A stretch of DNA of 64,000 nt, taken from NCBI GenBank assembly GCA_027531255.1, contig JAPZRU010000006.1, forward strand, positions 62,001 through 126,000. Reading direction: 5' to 3'. The position numbers and the translations under genes were made by a program. Origin of the DNA: Steroidobacteraceae bacterium. Lineage in GTDB: Bacteria; Pseudomonadota; Gammaproteobacteria; Steroidobacterales; Steroidobacteraceae. The notes beneath the pieces are model-generated. The model was given only the letters and a program-made list of their open reading frames with translations. It searched no databases and had not been told where the DNA came from. Shown here piece by piece: positions 17,164 through 27,175 of the stretch (position 1 is the first letter of the stretch; the number at the start of each line of letters is the position of its first letter).

Positions 17164-20070
17164 TCACGCGTACCTCCGCACTTCCCCGGGCCCCTCGACG
17201 TTGCTCACGCACCGTCCACAGATCTCCGGGTGCGCGGGATGGTTCCCGACGTCGGCGCGCAGGTGCCAGCAGCGGGCGCACTTCCGCGCCTCGGACCGCC
17301 GCACGGTCAGCCAGACGCCGTCCTTGGCGGCCCCGATGGCCGGCGTCGCGTCGGCAGGCCGATCCGCGGCGTCGCGCACCGCCACTTCGGAGGTCAGGAG
17401 CGCGAACCGCAGCTCGTCGCCGAGCCGGTCGAAACGCTCGCGCGCCGCCGGCTCGCACCAGACGTCGACGATCGCCTCGAGGCTGCCACCGATCCGGCCG
17501 TCGTTGCGCAGCCGCTCGATCTCCTTCGAAACGTCCGCCTTCAGCGCGATCACCGCCTCCCAGTCGACGTCGCCGGTCGCCTCCGCCCCAGCGGTCGGCA
17601 GCACGTGCCACGTGGCCAGGAAGACGGACTCGGGCCGGCCCGCCACCGTCGGCAGGTGCTTCCAGATCTCCTCCGCGGTGAACGAGAGGATCGGCGCGAG
17701 CCACCGGGTCATCGCCTCGGCGACGTGCCACAGCGCCGTCTGCGCCGAGCGTCGCGGGTGGCTGGCCTTCGGCGTCGTGTACAGCCGATCCTTCAGCACG
17801 TCGAGGTAGAACGCACCGAGATCGACCACGCAGAAGTTGTGCACCTTCTGGTAGATCAGGTGGAACTGGTAGTCGCGGAAGGCCTCGACCACCTCTTCCT
17901 GCAGCCGACACGTGCGCTCGATCGCCCAGCGGTCGAGCGCGACGAGTTCGTGCAACGGCACCGCATCCGTAGCGGGGTCGAAGTCCGCGAGATTGCCGAG
18001 CAGGAAGCGCACGGTATTCCGCATGCGGCGGTAGGAGTCCGCCATGCGCTTCAGGATCTCGTCCGACACGCTCATGTCGTTCGAGTAGTCGGCGGACGCG
18101 ACCCACAGGCGCAGCACGTCGGCGCCGAGGCTGCCGATCACCTTCTGCGGCACGACCACGTTGCCGAGCGACTTCGACATCTTGCGGCCCTTCTCGTCCA
18201 CGGTGAACCCGTGGGTGAGGACGCCGCGGTACGGCGCGTGCTCGTGCATCGCGACGGAGGTGAGGAGCGACGAGTGGAACCAGCCACGATGCTGGTCCGA
18301 GCCCTCGAGGTAGAGGTCCGCGGGCGAGCGCAGCTCGGGGCGCAGGTGCGCGAGGCACCAGTGCACCATGCCGGAGTCGACCCACACGTCCATCACGTCG
18401 GTGGACTTCTCGTAGTGGACGGCTTCGGCTCCGAGCAGCTCCGCGGGATCGAGGTCGAACCACGCGTCGATGCCGGCGGTATCCACGCGCGCGGCGACCT
18501 GCTCGATCAGTTCCGTCGTACGCGGGTGCAGCTCGCCCGTCTCCCTGTGCACGAAGAACGGGATCGGCACGCCCCACGTGCGCTGGCGCGAGATGCACCA
18601 GTCGGGACGGTTCTCGACCATCGCGTAGATGCGGTTCTCGCCCCAGGCCGGCGTCCACTGCACCTTCCGGATCTCGGCGAGCGCGTGGCGCCGCAGGCCT
18701 TCCTTGTCCATCGCGACGAACCACTGCGGCGTCGCGCGGAAGATCACGGGCGTCTTGTGGCGCCAGCAGTGCGGGTAGCTGTGGCGGTACGGCGCGTGCG
18801 CGAGCAGGCGGCCCTTCTCCGCGAGCGTCGCGATCACGCGCTCGTTCGCCTCGAACACCGCGAGCCCTGCGAACAGCGGCGTGGACGGGAGGAAGCGGCC
18901 GTCGCCGCCGACGGGGTTGTCGACCGGCAGTCCGTACTTCTGGCCGACCACGAAGTCCTCGAGGCCGTGCCCGGGCGCGGTGTGCACCGCGCCGGTGCCG
19001 GTGTCGAGCGTGACGTGATCGCCGAGGATCACCGGCACCACGCGGTCGTAGAACGGGTGACGCAGCCGCAGGCCCTCGAGCCGTGCGCCGGTGGTCTCGC
19101 CGATCACCGCGTGCGCCGTGGCGCCGGTCCTCGCGACGAGCTCGGCAAGCAGCTTCTGTGCGACCACGACGTCGACGGTGCGCGGCGCGGTCGCCGCGGT
19201 GGTCGCCGCCGACGCGATCGCAGCCGGCGCACTGGCCGCGGACGCGCCCGCCGGCAGCGTCAGCCGCGCCAGCACGTAGTCGAACTCCGGGTGCACCGTC
19301 ACGGCCTGGCTGGCCGGCAGCGTCCAGGGCGTGGTCGTCCAGATCACGACACCGGGGTCGACGAGCGCGCCCGCCAGCGCGGTGCTCGACGCGTCGAGCC
19401 GCTTCGCGAGGTCCGCCGCGTCGACCGCCGCGTATGCGACGTCGATGCTCGGACTCGTGCGCTCCTCGTACTCGACCTCCGCCTCGGCGAGCGACGAGCG
19501 GCAGTCGAGGCACCAGTGCACCGGCTTGTAGCCCTTGTAGACATGGCCGCGCTCGTAGACGCGCGCGAACGCGCGCAGCTGCGCCGCCTCGAAGCCGGGC
19601 AGCATCGTCAGGTACGGACGGTCCCAGTCGCCGAGCACGCCCAGCCGGCGGAAGTCCGCCTTCTGCGCCTCGACCTGCCTGCCTGCGTACTCGCGGCACG
19701 CGGCCCGGAAGCCCTTCGCGTCGAGCTTGCCGCCGACGCGACCGTGGGTCTTCTCGACCTGGTGCTCGATCGGCAGGCCGTGGCAGTCCCAGCCCGGCAC
19801 GTACGGCGCGTCGTAGCCGTCGAGCGTGCGGGACTTCACCACGATGTCCTTGAGGACCTTGTTGACCGCGTGGCCGATGTGGATCTGCCCGTTCGCGTAC
19901 GGCGGGCCGTCGGCCAGCACGAAGGTCGGGCGCCCGAGCGCCGCGCGACGCAGCTGCCCGTAGATGTCGCGCTCGTTCCACCACGCGAGGACGGCGGGCT
20001 CGCGGTTGGCGAGATCCGCCTTCATCGGGAAATTGGTCTGCGGCAGGTTGACGGTTTGCTTGTAGTCCAC
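17164..20070 (-). CDS. ileS: Isoleucine-tRNA ligase
   Basis: A 968-residue class I aminoacyl-tRNA synthetase charging tRNA-Ile. It has the HIGH-type signature in [17 protein letters not shown], the editing domain insert, the KMSKS loop in [13 protein letters not shown], and a C-terminal zinc finger with CARCWH and CGRCVSNV. A small Ala/Thr-rich insertion around residues 265-285 lies in the editing domain and looks lineage-specific. It is located between ribF and lspA as in most gammaproteobacteria. Confidence 0.97.
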   Translation of the reverse strand: MDYKQTVNLPQTNFPMKADLANREPAVLAWWNERDIYGQLRRAALGRPTFVLADGPPYANGQIHIGHAVNKVLKDIVVKSRTLDGYDAPYVPGWDCHGLPIEHQVEKTHGRVGGKLDAKGFRAACREYAGRQVEAQKADFRRLGVLGDWDRPYLTMLPGFEAAQLRAFARVYERGHVYKGYKPVHWCLDCRSSLAEAEVEYEERTSPSIDVAYAAVDAADLAKRLDASSTALAGALVDPGVVIWTTTPWTLPASQAVTVHPEFDYVLARLTLPAGASAASAPAAIASAATTAATAPRTVDVVVAQKLLAELVARTGATAHAVIGETTGARLEGLRLRHPFYDRVVPVILGDHVTLDTGTGAVHTAPGHGLEDFVVGQKYGLPVDNPVGGDGRFLPSTPLFAGLAVFEANERVIATLAEKGRLLAHAPYRHSYPHCWRHKTPVIFRATPQWFVAMDKEGLRRHALAEIRKVQWTPAWGENRIYAMVENRPDWCISRQRTWGVPIPFFVHRETGELHPRTTELIEQVAARVDTAGIDAWFDLDPAELLGAEAVHYEKSTDVMDVWVDSGMVHWCLAHLRPELRSPADLYLEGSDQHRGWFHSSLLTSVAMHEHAPYRGVLTHGFTVDEKGRKMSKSLGNVVVPQKVIGSLGADVLRLWVASADYSNDMSVSDEILKRMADSYRRMRNTVRFLLGNLADFDPATDAVPLHELVALDRWAIERTCRLQEEVVEAFRDYQFHLIYQKVHNFCVVDLGAFYLDVLKDRLYTTPKASHPRRSAQTALWHVAEAMTRWLAPILSFTAEEIWKHLPTVAGRPESVFLATWHVLPTAGAEATGDVDWEAVIALKADVSKEIERLRNDGRIGGSLEAIVDVWCEPAARERFDRLGDELRFALLTSEVAVRDAADRPADATPAIGAAKDGVWLTVRRSEARKCARCWHLRADVGNHPAHPEICGRCVSNVEGPGEVRRYA

Positions 20071-20125
20071 GGAACGCGCGTCGGTTGAGTGTGGGGATCC
20101 GGTCGGGGCGACGGGGCGGCGCCGC

Positions 20126-21073
20126 TCAGGCTGCGCGCGCCGCGAGGATGCGGCGTGCGCGATCCGCGTCGTCGTGCATCTGCGCGACGAGCGCGTCGAG
20201 CGTCTCGAAGCGGGCCTCGTCGCGGATCTTGGCGACGAAGTCCACGTGCAGGCGACGCCCGTAGAGGTCGCCCGCGAAATCGAACACGTGCGTCTCGAGC
20301 AGCGGCTCGACGCCGTTCACGGTGGGACGCGTGCCGAGCGAGGCGACGCCGTCGCGCGGCGCGCCCTCGATGCCCGCCACGCGCACCGCGTAGATGCCGG
20401 ACAGCGGCAGGCGGCGACGGTGCAGGCGCAGGTTCGCGGTCGCGTAGCCGAGCCGACGGCCGAGCTGCTGGCCGCGGATCACGCGACCGCTCAGCCGGTA
20501 GTCGCGGCCGAGCAGGCGGCGCACGAGCGCGAGGTTCCCATGCGCGAGCGCCGCACGCACGCGCGTGCTCGACACGCGCTCGCCGTCGACGACGACGGCC
20601 GGGACCGACTCGACCGTGAAGCCGTGGCGCACCCCGCCCTCGCGGAGCGTCTCGACGGTGCCTTCGCGATGCACCGCGAAGCGGAACCCCTCACCGACGA
20701 CGACGTGGCGCGCGCCGAGCGCGTTCGCGAGCACCTGTGCGACGAACTCCGGGGCGCGCAGCCGCTGGAGGCGCGCGTCGAAGCGCGCGACCACGAGACG
20801 ATCGAGCTCGAGCGCCGCGAGCGCCTCGCACTTCTCGGTCAGGCGCATCAGGCGGGGCGGCGCGGCATCGCGGTCGAAGAACTCGCGCGGCAGCGGCTCG
20901 AACGTCAGCACCGCCGACGGCAGACCGAACTCGCGCGCCTTCGCGCGCGCGGCGCGCACCAGCGCCTGGTGTCCGAGGTGCACCCCGTCGAAATTGCCGA
21001 TCGCGACCGCGCACCCGCCCAGGCGAACGCCTGCGCGAGTCGACGCGTCGAGCAGACCTCGGATCAGTTCCAT
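20126..21073 (-). CDS. ribF: Bifunctional riboflavin kinase/FAD synthetase
   Basis: Makes FMN from riboflavin and FAD from FMN. The N-terminal adenylyltransferase domain shows [16 protein letters not shown] and [15 protein letters not shown]; the C-terminal kinase domain shows the G-x-x-TAN motif in [10 protein letters not shown] and the region [11 protein letters not shown]. The start [12 protein letters not shown] (315 residues) was chosen over a longer frame to 21193 because homology begins there. It is followed after 55 bases by ileS. Confidence 0.95.
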   Translation of the reverse strand: MELIRGLLDASTRAGVRLGGCAVAIGNFDGVHLGHQALVRAARAKAREFGLPSAVLTFEPLPREFFDRDAAPPRLMRLTEKCEALAALELDRLVVARFDARLQRLRAPEFVAQVLANALGARHVVVGEGFRFAVHREGTVETLREGGVRHGFTVESVPAVVVDGERVSSTRVRAALAHGNLALVRRLLGRDYRLSGRVIRGQQLGRRLGYATANLRLHRRRLPLSGIYAVRVAGIEGAPRDGVASLGTRPTVNGVEPLLETHVFDFAGDLYGRRLHVDFVAKIRDEARFETLDALVAQMHDDADRARRILAARAA

Positions 21074-21156
21074 CGGCGGGAAGGAAAACTCTCGGGTAAA
21101 CGCGAGATTATACGCGGCGCGCGGCCGCGCTCGTGGGCCTCGAACGTCCACCGGCC

Positions 21157-21265
21157 GGCAACCGTCGCACCGGGCGCCCAGCGACCGTCGCACCTGGCGA
21201 CCGGCGACAGCCGCACCGGGCGACCGGCGACCTTCGCATCCACCCGCCCGGCAACCGTCGCGTCA
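21157..21265. repeat. About five imperfect 22-24 bp tandem repeats after murJ
   Basis: Imperfect direct repeats start near 21157, 21181, 21203, 21226 and 21250. Each unit reads roughly GGCGACCGTCGCACC followed by GGGCGACC or a variant. They fill the murJ-ribF gap and reach into the last murJ codon. There is no spacer/repeat alternation, so this is not a CRISPR array. Confidence 0.75.
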
Positions 21266-22879
21266 GCCGCCCGCCGGCCCCTCCGGCCCCGCCGCCGCCG
21301 GTTGCGGCCCGACCCCCGGGGCCCGCTCGGGCCGGATGTCCTGCCAGCGCAGCCCGCAGGCCCACAGGATGGCGAAGTAGACCGCCCCGCCCCCCAGCAC
21401 GCAGGCGGCGAGGCGCCACAGCCGTTCCGTGAAGTGCCACTCCGGCCAGGCCGACCAGGCCCCGGCCGACCACCACAGGAACAGCGCCATCGCCGCGTTG
21501 GCCGCGACCACCTGCACCGCGAGCTTTCGCCAGCGGTCCGAGGGCACGTACACCCCCTGCCGGCGCAGGCCGCGGTACAGCAGCACGGTGTTGACGGTGG
21601 CGCCGAGCCCGGTCGAGAGCGCGAGCAGCGCGTGCGGATACGGGAAGCCGAGCAGGTAGGCCGGCGCGACCACCACGAGGTTGAAGCCCATGTTCACGCC
21701 GAGCGACAGGATGCCGACCTTCACCGGGGTCTTCGTGTCCTGCCGCGCGAAGTAGCCGGGCGCCAGCACCTTGACGAGGCTGAAGCCCATCAGGCCGAGC
21801 GAGTAGGCCATCAGCGCGTAGCTCGCCATCTCGACGTCGCGCGCCTCGAACTTGCCGTGGCCGTAGATGGTCGCGATCAGCGGGCCCGCCAGCATCAGCA
21901 GGCCGACCGCGGCGGGCAGCGAGATCACGAGCGTGAGCCGGAGCGCCCAGTCGAGCGTGGCGTTGAAGCGCTCCTTCGAGGCCTCCGCGTGGTGCGCGGA
22001 CAGCCCCGGCAGGATCACGGTCGCGAGCGCGATCGCGAACACGCCCATCGGGAACTCGACCAGGCGGTCCGCGTAGTACATCCACGCGATGCTCCCCGTG
22101 ACGAGGAACGAGGCGATCCACGTGTCGAGCAGCAGCGAGATCTGCGCGACCGACGAGCCGAAGATGCCCGGCAGCATCAGGTTCCCGACGCGCCGCACGC
22201 CTTCGTGCGCGGCCGCCCAGCGCGGCATCCGCAGCATCCCGATGCGCCGCAGGTTCCAGAACTGCAGCGTCATCTGGATCAGGCCCGCGACGAACACGCC
22301 GATCGCGAGCGCGAGGCCGGGCTGCTCGAACGACGGCGCGACGAAGGCCGCGAACACGATCATCACGAGGTTCAGGATGACGGGGTTGAACGCGGCGTGG
22401 CCGAACTTCCCGAAGCTGTTCAGCACGCCGGCCGCGAGCGCGGTTAGCGAGATGAAGAAGATGTACGGGAACGTCCAGCGCAGCATCTCGACCGCGAGTT
22501 CGTAGCGCGAACCCTCGGTCTCGAAGCCGGGCGCGAACAGCAGGATGACCACCGGCGCGCCGAGCACGCCGAGCGCCGTGATGCCGAGCAGGATCGTGCC
22601 GAGCGTGCCGGTGACGCCGGCGACCAGTTCGGCGGTTTCCTCCGGCGTGCGCTTCAGGCGGTACTCGGAGACCACCGGGACGAAGGCCTGCGAGAAGGCG
22701 CCCTCGCCGGTGATCCGCCGCAGGAAGTTCGGGATCTTGAACGCGACCAGGAACGCGTCCATCAGCGAGCCCGCCCCGAACATCGTCGAGTAGACGACGT
22801 CGCGGACGAGCCCGGTGATGCGCGAGAGCAGCGTCATCGCGCCGACGAGCGAGGTGTTCCGCAGGAACCCGCTCTTCAC
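21263..22879 (-). CDS. murJ: Lipid II flippase MurJ
   Basis: A polytopic MOP-family membrane protein of 538 residues that flips lipid II across the inner membrane for peptidoglycan synthesis. Signature stretches are FLRNTSLVGAMTLLSRITGL, RDVVYSTMFGAGSLMDAFLV, KIPNFLRRITGEGAFSQAF and GKFGHAAFNPVILNLVMI; about 14 helices can be followed. The likely start is the GTG at 22879 (VKSGFLRN), because upstream residues have no family character. It is divergent from rpsT across a 161-bp gap and leads the ribF-ileS-lspA-ispH series. Confidence 0.95.
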   Translation of the reverse strand: MKSGFLRNTSLVGAMTLLSRITGLVRDVVYSTMFGAGSLMDAFLVAFKIPNFLRRITGEGAFSQAFVPVVSEYRLKRTPEETAELVAGVTGTLGTILLGITALGVLGAPVVILLFAPGFETEGSRYELAVEMLRWTFPYIFFISLTALAAGVLNSFGKFGHAAFNPVILNLVMIVFAAFVAPSFEQPGLALAIGVFVAGLIQMTLQFWNLRRIGMLRMPRWAAAHEGVRRVGNLMLPGIFGSSVAQISLLLDTWIASFLVTGSIAWMYYADRLVEFPMGVFAIALATVILPGLSAHHAEASKERFNATLDWALRLTLVISLPAAVGLLMLAGPLIATIYGHGKFEARDVEMASYALMAYSLGLMGFSLVKVLAPGYFARQDTKTPVKVGILSLGVNMGFNLVVVAPAYLLGFPYPHALLALSTGLGATVNTVLLYRGLRRQGVYVPSDRWRKLAVQVVAANAAMALFLWWSAGAWSAWPEWHFTERLWRLAACVLGGGAVYFAILWACGLRWQDIRPERAPGVGPQPAAAGPEGPAGG

Positions 22880-22973
22880 GCAGGGCTCCGGGCCGGGCCG
22901 GCGGACCGGCTTGGCAGGCGGTGCGTCATGGGCCGCGCACCATAGCACCCCGACTCCCAAGCCGCTGGCGAGA

Positions 22974-23002
22974 TTGACAAATCGCCCCCGCGACGGCAGA
23001 CT
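22974..23002 (+). promoter_or_regulatory. Predicted sigma-70 promoter of rpsT
   Basis: A perfect TTGACA -35 (22974-22979), 17-bp spacer and CAGACT -10 (22997-23002) lie 38 bases upstream of the rpsT start. Confidence 0.6.
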
Positions 23003-23040
23003 GCCGCGCTCTTTTCGACCGGCTCCCGGAGTCTCGTCCC

Positions 23041-23304
23041 TTGGCCAACATCAAGTCCGCAGAGAAGCGCGCCCGCCAGGCCGTCAAGCGCCGCGCCCAC
23101 AACATGACGCTGCGCTCGAAGATGCGCACCGCCGTCAAGAAGGTGCGGGCCGCTGTCGCCACCGGCGAGAAGGCCACGGCCCAGGCCGCGTTCAAGACCG
23201 CGGTGCCCGTGATCGATTCCATGGTCAACAAGGGCATCATCCACAGGAACACCGCGTCGCGGCACAAGAGCCGCCTGTCGGCGCTGATCAAGGCGCTGCA
23301 GTAA
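23041..23304 (+). CDS. rpsT: 30S ribosomal protein S20
   Basis: An 87-residue basic protein of the small ribosomal subunit. The sequence MANIKSAEKRARQAVKRRAH and the C-terminal KGIIHRNTASRHKSRLSALI match S20 throughout. The start codon is TTG, a feature shared with E. coli rpsT, whose unusual start is linked to autoregulation. It is transcribed alone, divergent from murJ, with its own promoter and terminator. Confidence 0.97.
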   Translation: MANIKSAEKRARQAVKRRAHNMTLRSKMRTAVKKVRAAVATGEKATAQAAFKTAVPVIDSMVNKGIIHRNTASRHKSRLSALIKALQ

Positions 23305-23368
23305 CCGGAATTCCCCGCAGCCCGCCGCGCGGCGCACGCCGCAGCCGGGTTGCCAGGGTGTCGAGCAC

Positions 23369-23399
23369 GCGGGCCGGTGAGAACCGGCCCGCTGCTTTT
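23369..23399 (+). terminator. Rho-independent terminator of rpsT
   Basis: A 10-bp perfect stem GCGGGCCGGT/ACCGGCCCGC with a GAGA loop is followed by TGCTTTT. It also lies just beyond the stop of the convergent bchJ gene. Confidence 0.85.
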
Positions 23400-23404
23400 C
23401 GGGG

Positions 23405-24010
23405 CTACCACCTCGTCTCGAACACGCAGGCGCGCCCGCCGGCCGCCTCGCAGGCCACCTCGCGCACCCTGGCGCGGCGGTCCACCAGTTCCCGGAAGAG
23501 CCGCTCGAACGTCGCGGCGTAGAACCCGCAGGCGGGCTCCTGCGACTCGATGCCCCGGCACATCGGGTTGCCGGCCAGCATCAGCCGCACCCCGCGCCGG
23601 ATCGGTTCGTGCGTGAAGCGTGCGCTGCCCGCGAACGTCCACGCGTGCCGGTCGATGCCCGCCAGCAGCGCCCGCGACGCCGCCCACGGCGGCAGCAGCC
23701 GCAGCACGCGCTGCGCCGGCCGGGGTATGCGATGCGCCAGCAGGTAGAGCGCCGTGCGCGTGCCGGCCTCGCAGGCCGCGCCGTGCACCAGCGCCAGGTC
23801 CGGTTCGACGCGCAGCGCCGCGTACAGTGCCGCCACTTCGCGTTCGTCGACCATCGCGGTCGGCGGCGTGCGCAGGTGACGAACCTGGCCGGCCCGTTCG
23901 AAGATCCGCTCGGCCGCCGATTCGCCGGCGAGCGCGCGCAGCGCCTCCGCCAGCCGCAGGATCGCGTTCGGGCCGATGCGGGGCTCGCCCGCCGACGACG
24001 CCACGCCCAT
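23405..24010 (-). CDS. bchJ: BchJ-type protein (4-vinyl reductase/V4R domain), bacteriochlorophyll synthesis
   Basis: A 201-residue protein matching BchJ, historically called a divinyl-protochlorophyllide vinyl reductase but now thought to be an accessory or substrate-handling factor. The family opening IGPNAILRLAEALRALAG is clear, as is the V4R-like end with LMLAGNPMCRGIESQEPACG and the cysteines of FYAATFERLF. A good ribosome binding site (GAGGAG) precedes the ATG. It follows bchE by 78 bases on the same strand, as in several purple bacteria, so the pair is probably co-transcribed from the bchE promoter. Confidence 0.85.
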   Translation of the reverse strand: MGVASSAGEPRIGPNAILRLAEALRALAGESAAERIFERAGQVRHLRTPPTAMVDEREVAALYAALRVEPDLALVHGAACEAGTRTALYLLAHRIPRPAQRVLRLLPPWAASRALLAGIDRHAWTFAGSARFTHEPIRRGVRLMLAGNPMCRGIESQEPACGFYAATFERLFRELVDRRARVREVACEAAGGRACVFETRW

Positions 24011-24088
24011 CGCCGTCTCCTCGCGCCCGCGGCCGCGCGCGGCGGCCCGGGGTTTCGGTGCGCCGCGCCGGCCACCCGGCGTGGCTGG

Positions 24089-25705
24089 TCAGTCCACCAG
24101 TTGCTCGGTGCCGCCGCCGCAGACCTTGATTTCCGAGGCCCGCGCGCGCTGCTTCTCGAGTTCGCGGAGCTTCTTGCCGTGGATCGTCGTCCACGTCGCG
24201 TTCGCCGGACCATCCGCCGCCGGCACGTCGAACGTGCGGCTCGCGTCGAAACCGAAGTCCACGTTCTTCTTCGACGCGGGTCCCCAGTAGCCGACGCGCC
24301 CGAGGTCGTAGAACGTGCGCTGGAAGCCGCTCTTCGCGAACGCCTTCAGGCAGCCGAGCATGTAGTTGCGCTTCGCCTTGTCGCGCAGCCACGGGTAGCT
24401 GAACAGCGCCTTGTTGAAGTAGAAGCGCCGGTAGTTCTTCATCACGCGGTCGAGCAGTTCCGGGCGATCCATGGCCTCGGGCCGGATGATCGGCGTGACG
24501 AAGTTGTACTTCGAGAAGTCGAACACCTCGACCTTGTCGCCGAGCTCCTTGAAGAGGTCGGAGAACGGCCACGGCGTGTACATCGCCCAGTTGGCCATGT
24601 CGGGCTGCCAGTCCCGCGCCATCTGGTAGGTCTCCTCCAGCGTCTCGGCGGTCTCGTTCTCGAGGCCGACGATGAACTGCGCCTCCGCGACGATGCCCGC
24701 GTCGCGCAGCAGCTGGATCGCCAGCTTGTTCTGCGCGATGGTCGTCTCCTTGCGGAAGCGCTCGAGCTTCAGCTGCGCGGCCGCCTCGGTGCCGAGCGAG
24801 ACGTGGATCAGGCCCGCCTTCCGGAACATGGGCAGCAGGTCGCGGTCGCGCAGGATGTCCGTGACGCGCGTGTTGATGCCCCAGAGGATGCCGAGGTCGC
24901 GCTTGATCAGTTCCTCGCAGAAGGCGATGAACTTCTTGCGGTGGATGGTCGGCTCCTCGTCCGCGAGGATGAAGAAGCCGACGTCGTGCTCCTTCACCAG
25001 TCGTTCCATCTCGTCCACGACCTTGATGGGGTCGCGCACGCGGTAGTCGCGCCAGAACTTCCACTGGCTGCAGAAGCTGCAGGTGAACGGGCAGCCGCGC
25101 GCGAAGTTCGGGATCGCGACGCGCTTGGCCAACGGGATGTAGACGTACTTCGGCCAGTCGAGGATCGACCAGTCCGGCGCGATCTTGTCGAGGTCCTGGA
25201 TCGGCTTCTCGGACGGCGTGGCGACCACCTGGCCGTCGGCCTCGGCATAGGCGATGCCGCGAATGGAGTGGCGGTCCTCCGGCCAGCGCCCCTGGTCGAT
25301 CGCCGCCACCAGGTTCAGGAAGATCTGCTCGCCCTCGCCGCGCACCACGCAGTCGATCCACGGCGCTTCCTTCAGCACCTGCGGATACATGAAGGTGCCG
25401 TGGATGCCGCCGAGCACCGTGACGACGCCGGGATTCACTTCCTTCGCGACCTGCAGGAGACGCTCGGCCTTGTAGATGGCCGGCGTGATCGCGGTGCAGC
25501 CGACGACGTCGGGCTGCGCGCGGCGAATGGCCTCGCGGACCCGGTCCTCGTCGAGGTGGTCGGTCATCGCGTCGACGAACAGGATGTCCGAGTAGCCGGC
25601 CGCCTTCAGGTAGCCGGTGATGTACGCGACCCAGGCGGGCGGCCAGTTGCCGGCGATCTCCGCGCCGCCCGAATGGTAGTTGGGGTGCAGCAGCAGGATG
25701 CGCAT
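24089..25705 (-). CDS. bchE: Anaerobic Mg-protoporphyrin IX monomethyl ester oxidative cyclase (BchE)
   Basis: A 538-residue cobalamin-dependent radical SAM enzyme that forms the isocyclic ring E of bacteriochlorophyll without oxygen. The N-terminal B12-binding fold starts [20 protein letters not shown] and includes [15 protein letters not shown]. The radical SAM cluster motif CxxxCxxC is [18 protein letters not shown]. The typical BchE region [19 protein letters not shown] and C-terminal Cys-containing tail ([14 protein letters not shown]) are present. It is the clearest sign of phototrophy in the window. The upstream region carries two TGT-N12-ACA boxes over a predicted promoter, suggesting oxygen/light repression by a PpsR/CrtJ-type regulator. 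A B12-independent cyclase (AcsF) is not in the window. Confidence 0.93.
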   Translation of the reverse strand: MRILLLHPNYHSGGAEIAGNWPPAWVAYITGYLKAAGYSDILFVDAMTDHLDEDRVREAIRRAQPDVVGCTAITPAIYKAERLLQVAKEVNPGVVTVLGGIHGTFMYPQVLKEAPWIDCVVRGEGEQIFLNLVAAIDQGRWPEDRHSIRGIAYAEADGQVVATPSEKPIQDLDKIAPDWSILDWPKYVYIPLAKRVAIPNFARGCPFTCSFCSQWKFWRDYRVRDPIKVVDEMERLVKEHDVGFFILADEEPTIHRKKFIAFCEELIKRDLGILWGINTRVTDILRDRDLLPMFRKAGLIHVSLGTEAAAQLKLERFRKETTIAQNKLAIQLLRDAGIVAEAQFIVGLENETAETLEETYQMARDWQPDMANWAMYTPWPFSDLFKELGDKVEVFDFSKYNFVTPIIRPEAMDRPELLDRVMKNYRRFYFNKALFSYPWLRDKAKRNYMLGCLKAFAKSGFQRTFYDLGRVGYWGPASKKNVDFGFDASRTFDVPAADGPANATWTTIHGKKLRELEKQRARASEIKVCGGGTEQLVD

Positions 25706-25766
25706 GGGGCGGCTCCGCAGTGTGTCGATGCTGCGGAAGAGCCCCGGGGAAAGGCGCCGGCGCAGC

Positions 25767-25784
25767 TGTCCAGTACGCTAGACA
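25767..25784. promoter_or_regulatory. PpsR/CrtJ-type operator, promoter-proximal copy
   Basis: The 18-bp site TGTCCAGTACGCTAGACA fits the TGT-N12-ACA consensus exactly; the arms extend to CTGTC and GACAG. It covers the predicted -10 (25775-25780) of bchE. Confidence 0.75.
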
Positions 25785-25803
25785 GCGCTGGTGTACGCCA
25801 CAA
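25775..25803 (-). promoter_or_regulatory. Predicted bchE promoter
   Basis: On the minus strand TTGTGG (25798-25803), a 17-bp spacer and TAGCGT (25775-25780) form a weak sigma-70-like promoter about 70 bases upstream of the bchE ATG. Both halves are covered by TGT-N12-ACA boxes. Confidence 0.5.
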
Positions 25804-25809
25804 TGGACA
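25792..25809. promoter_or_regulatory. PpsR/CrtJ-type operator, distal copy
   Basis: TGTACGCCACAATGGACA is a second exact TGT-N12-ACA site, with arms extending to GTGT and ACAC. It covers the predicted -35. The gap to the first site is 7 bp, like the paired sites known from bchC and crt promoters of Rhodobacter. Confidence 0.75.
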
Positions 25810-25858
25810 CTTATCCCTATGCGGTAACGCGGTGAACTCCGCAGGGCGGACGCGACGC

Positions 25859-27061
25859 TCAGTCGCCGCCGCCACCCCCACCGCCATCACCGGCATCCGC
25901 GCCCGCGTCGACGGCAGGCTGGACGTCGCCTCCGCCCTCGTCGGCGGCGGCTCCCCCGCGCGAGGCCGACCGGGCGTCGTCGGTCCATGCAGTCGTCGCC
26001 AGGTGGGAGCCCTCGCTGTCGGACGAACGTTCCGCCTCGCGCCGCTCGGCCTCGAGCACCTCGAGGCGCGACATCAGCGCCTCCATCAGCTCGCGCGTGC
26101 CCAGCCCGGTCGCGCCCGAGATGCGGTACGTCGGCCCCTTCCAGCGCAGGCGCCGGACGATCTCCCGGCAGAGCTTCTCGCCCTCTTCAGGCAGCAGCAG
26201 GTCGAGCTTGTTGAGAACGAGCCAGCGCTCCCGCGCGGCGAGTTCGGGGCTGAACTTCTTGAGTTCAGCGACGATCGCACGTGCGTCCTTCACGGGATCC
26301 GCGTCCGGATCCGGCGGCGAGACGTCGACGAGGTGCAGCAGTACGCGCGTGCGCTGCAGGTGCTTCAGGAACCGGATGCCGAGGCCCGCGCCCTCCGCCG
26401 CGCCTTCGATCAGGCCGGGGATGTCCGCCATCACGAAACTGCGATTGAGGCCGACCGACACGACGCCGAGGTTCGGGAACAGCGTCGTGAACGGGTAGTC
26501 CGCCACCTTCGGGCGCGCGGCCGAGACCTGCCGGATCAGCGTGCTCTTGCCCGCGTTCGGCAGGCCCAGCAGGCCCACGTCCGCGATCACGCGCATCTCG
26601 AGTCGCAGCGTGCGCTTCTCGCCGGGCAGGCCCGGCATCACCTTGCGCGGCGCGCGATTCGTGCTCGACTTGAAACGCGTGTTGCCCCACCCGCCCTTGC
26701 CGCCGTGCGCGACCAGGAGCGTCGCACCGGCTTGCGTCAGGTCGCCGAGGGTCTCCTGCGTCTCCTCGTCGATCACCGTCGTGCCGACCGGCACGGTGAC
26801 GTAGAGGTCCTCGCCGCCGCGCCCGGTCTTCTCGTTGCCGCTGCCGGCCTCGCCGCTCTGCGCCTTGAAGGTGCGCGCGATCCTGAAGTCCGCGAGCGTG
26901 TTGATGCCTTCCTTCGCGCGCAGGTACACGCTGCCGCCGAGCCCGCCGTCGCCGCCGTCCGGGCCGCCGAACGGGATGAACTTCTCGCGGCGGAAACTGA
27001 GGCAGCCGCGCCCGCCGTTGCCGGCCTGCACGCGGATGGTGGCTTCGTCGACGAACTTCAC
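25859..27061 (-). CDS. obgE: GTPase Obg/CgtA
   Basis: A 400-residue GTPase acting in 50S ribosome assembly and stress control. The Gly-rich Obg fold opens [19 protein letters not shown], and the G domain follows with [20 protein letters not shown], the [16 protein letters not shown] switch region and LNKLDLLLP. The acidic, Gly-rich C-terminal tail (about 60 residues) is disordered-looking and variable in the family. The start is a GTG. It lies downstream of rplU-rpmA as usual, although a terminator-like hairpin separates it from rpmA. Confidence 0.96.
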   Translation of the reverse strand: MKFVDEATIRVQAGNGGRGCLSFRREKFIPFGGPDGGDGGLGGSVYLRAKEGINTLADFRIARTFKAQSGEAGSGNEKTGRGGEDLYVTVPVGTTVIDEETQETLGDLTQAGATLLVAHGGKGGWGNTRFKSSTNRAPRKVMPGLPGEKRTLRLEMRVIADVGLLGLPNAGKSTLIRQVSAARPKVADYPFTTLFPNLGVVSVGLNRSFVMADIPGLIEGAAEGAGLGIRFLKHLQRTRVLLHLVDVSPPDPDADPVKDARAIVAELKKFSPELAARERWLVLNKLDLLLPEEGEKLCREIVRRLRWKGPTYRISGATGLGTRELMEALMSRLEVLEAERREAERSSDSEGSHLATTAWTDDARSASRGGAAADEGGGDVQPAVDAGADAGDGGGGGGGD

Positions 27062-27114
27062 GACCGGTGCTTCCTACGGGAGTCGGGGGTCGGGCGCGGA
27101 CCGCGGGTCCGGCG

Positions 27115-27147
27115 CCGAAACGAAAACCCCGGCGCGAGGCCGGGGTT
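27115..27147 (-). terminator. Terminator or attenuator between rpmA and obgE
   Basis: On the minus strand a 9-bp stem AACCCCGGC/GCCGGGGTT with a 5-base loop is followed by TTTTCGTTTC. It would end or attenuate rplU-rpmA transcription before obgE. Confidence 0.75.
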
Positions 27148-27175
27148 CACGTGCGCGCGGCGGGAGGCCAGGGCC

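Noticed and set aside
17230-20088. A 952-residue open frame antisense to ileS, and similar long frames at 23609-27454, 47590-50193 and 1885-5475
   Set aside because: They are Arg/Ala/Gly-rich mirror frames of well supported genes, caused by high G/C at third codon positions. They show no family resemblance.
21157-21265. Repeat array considered as a CRISPR
   Set aside because: Units are contiguous, imperfect and without unique spacers; no cas genes are present.
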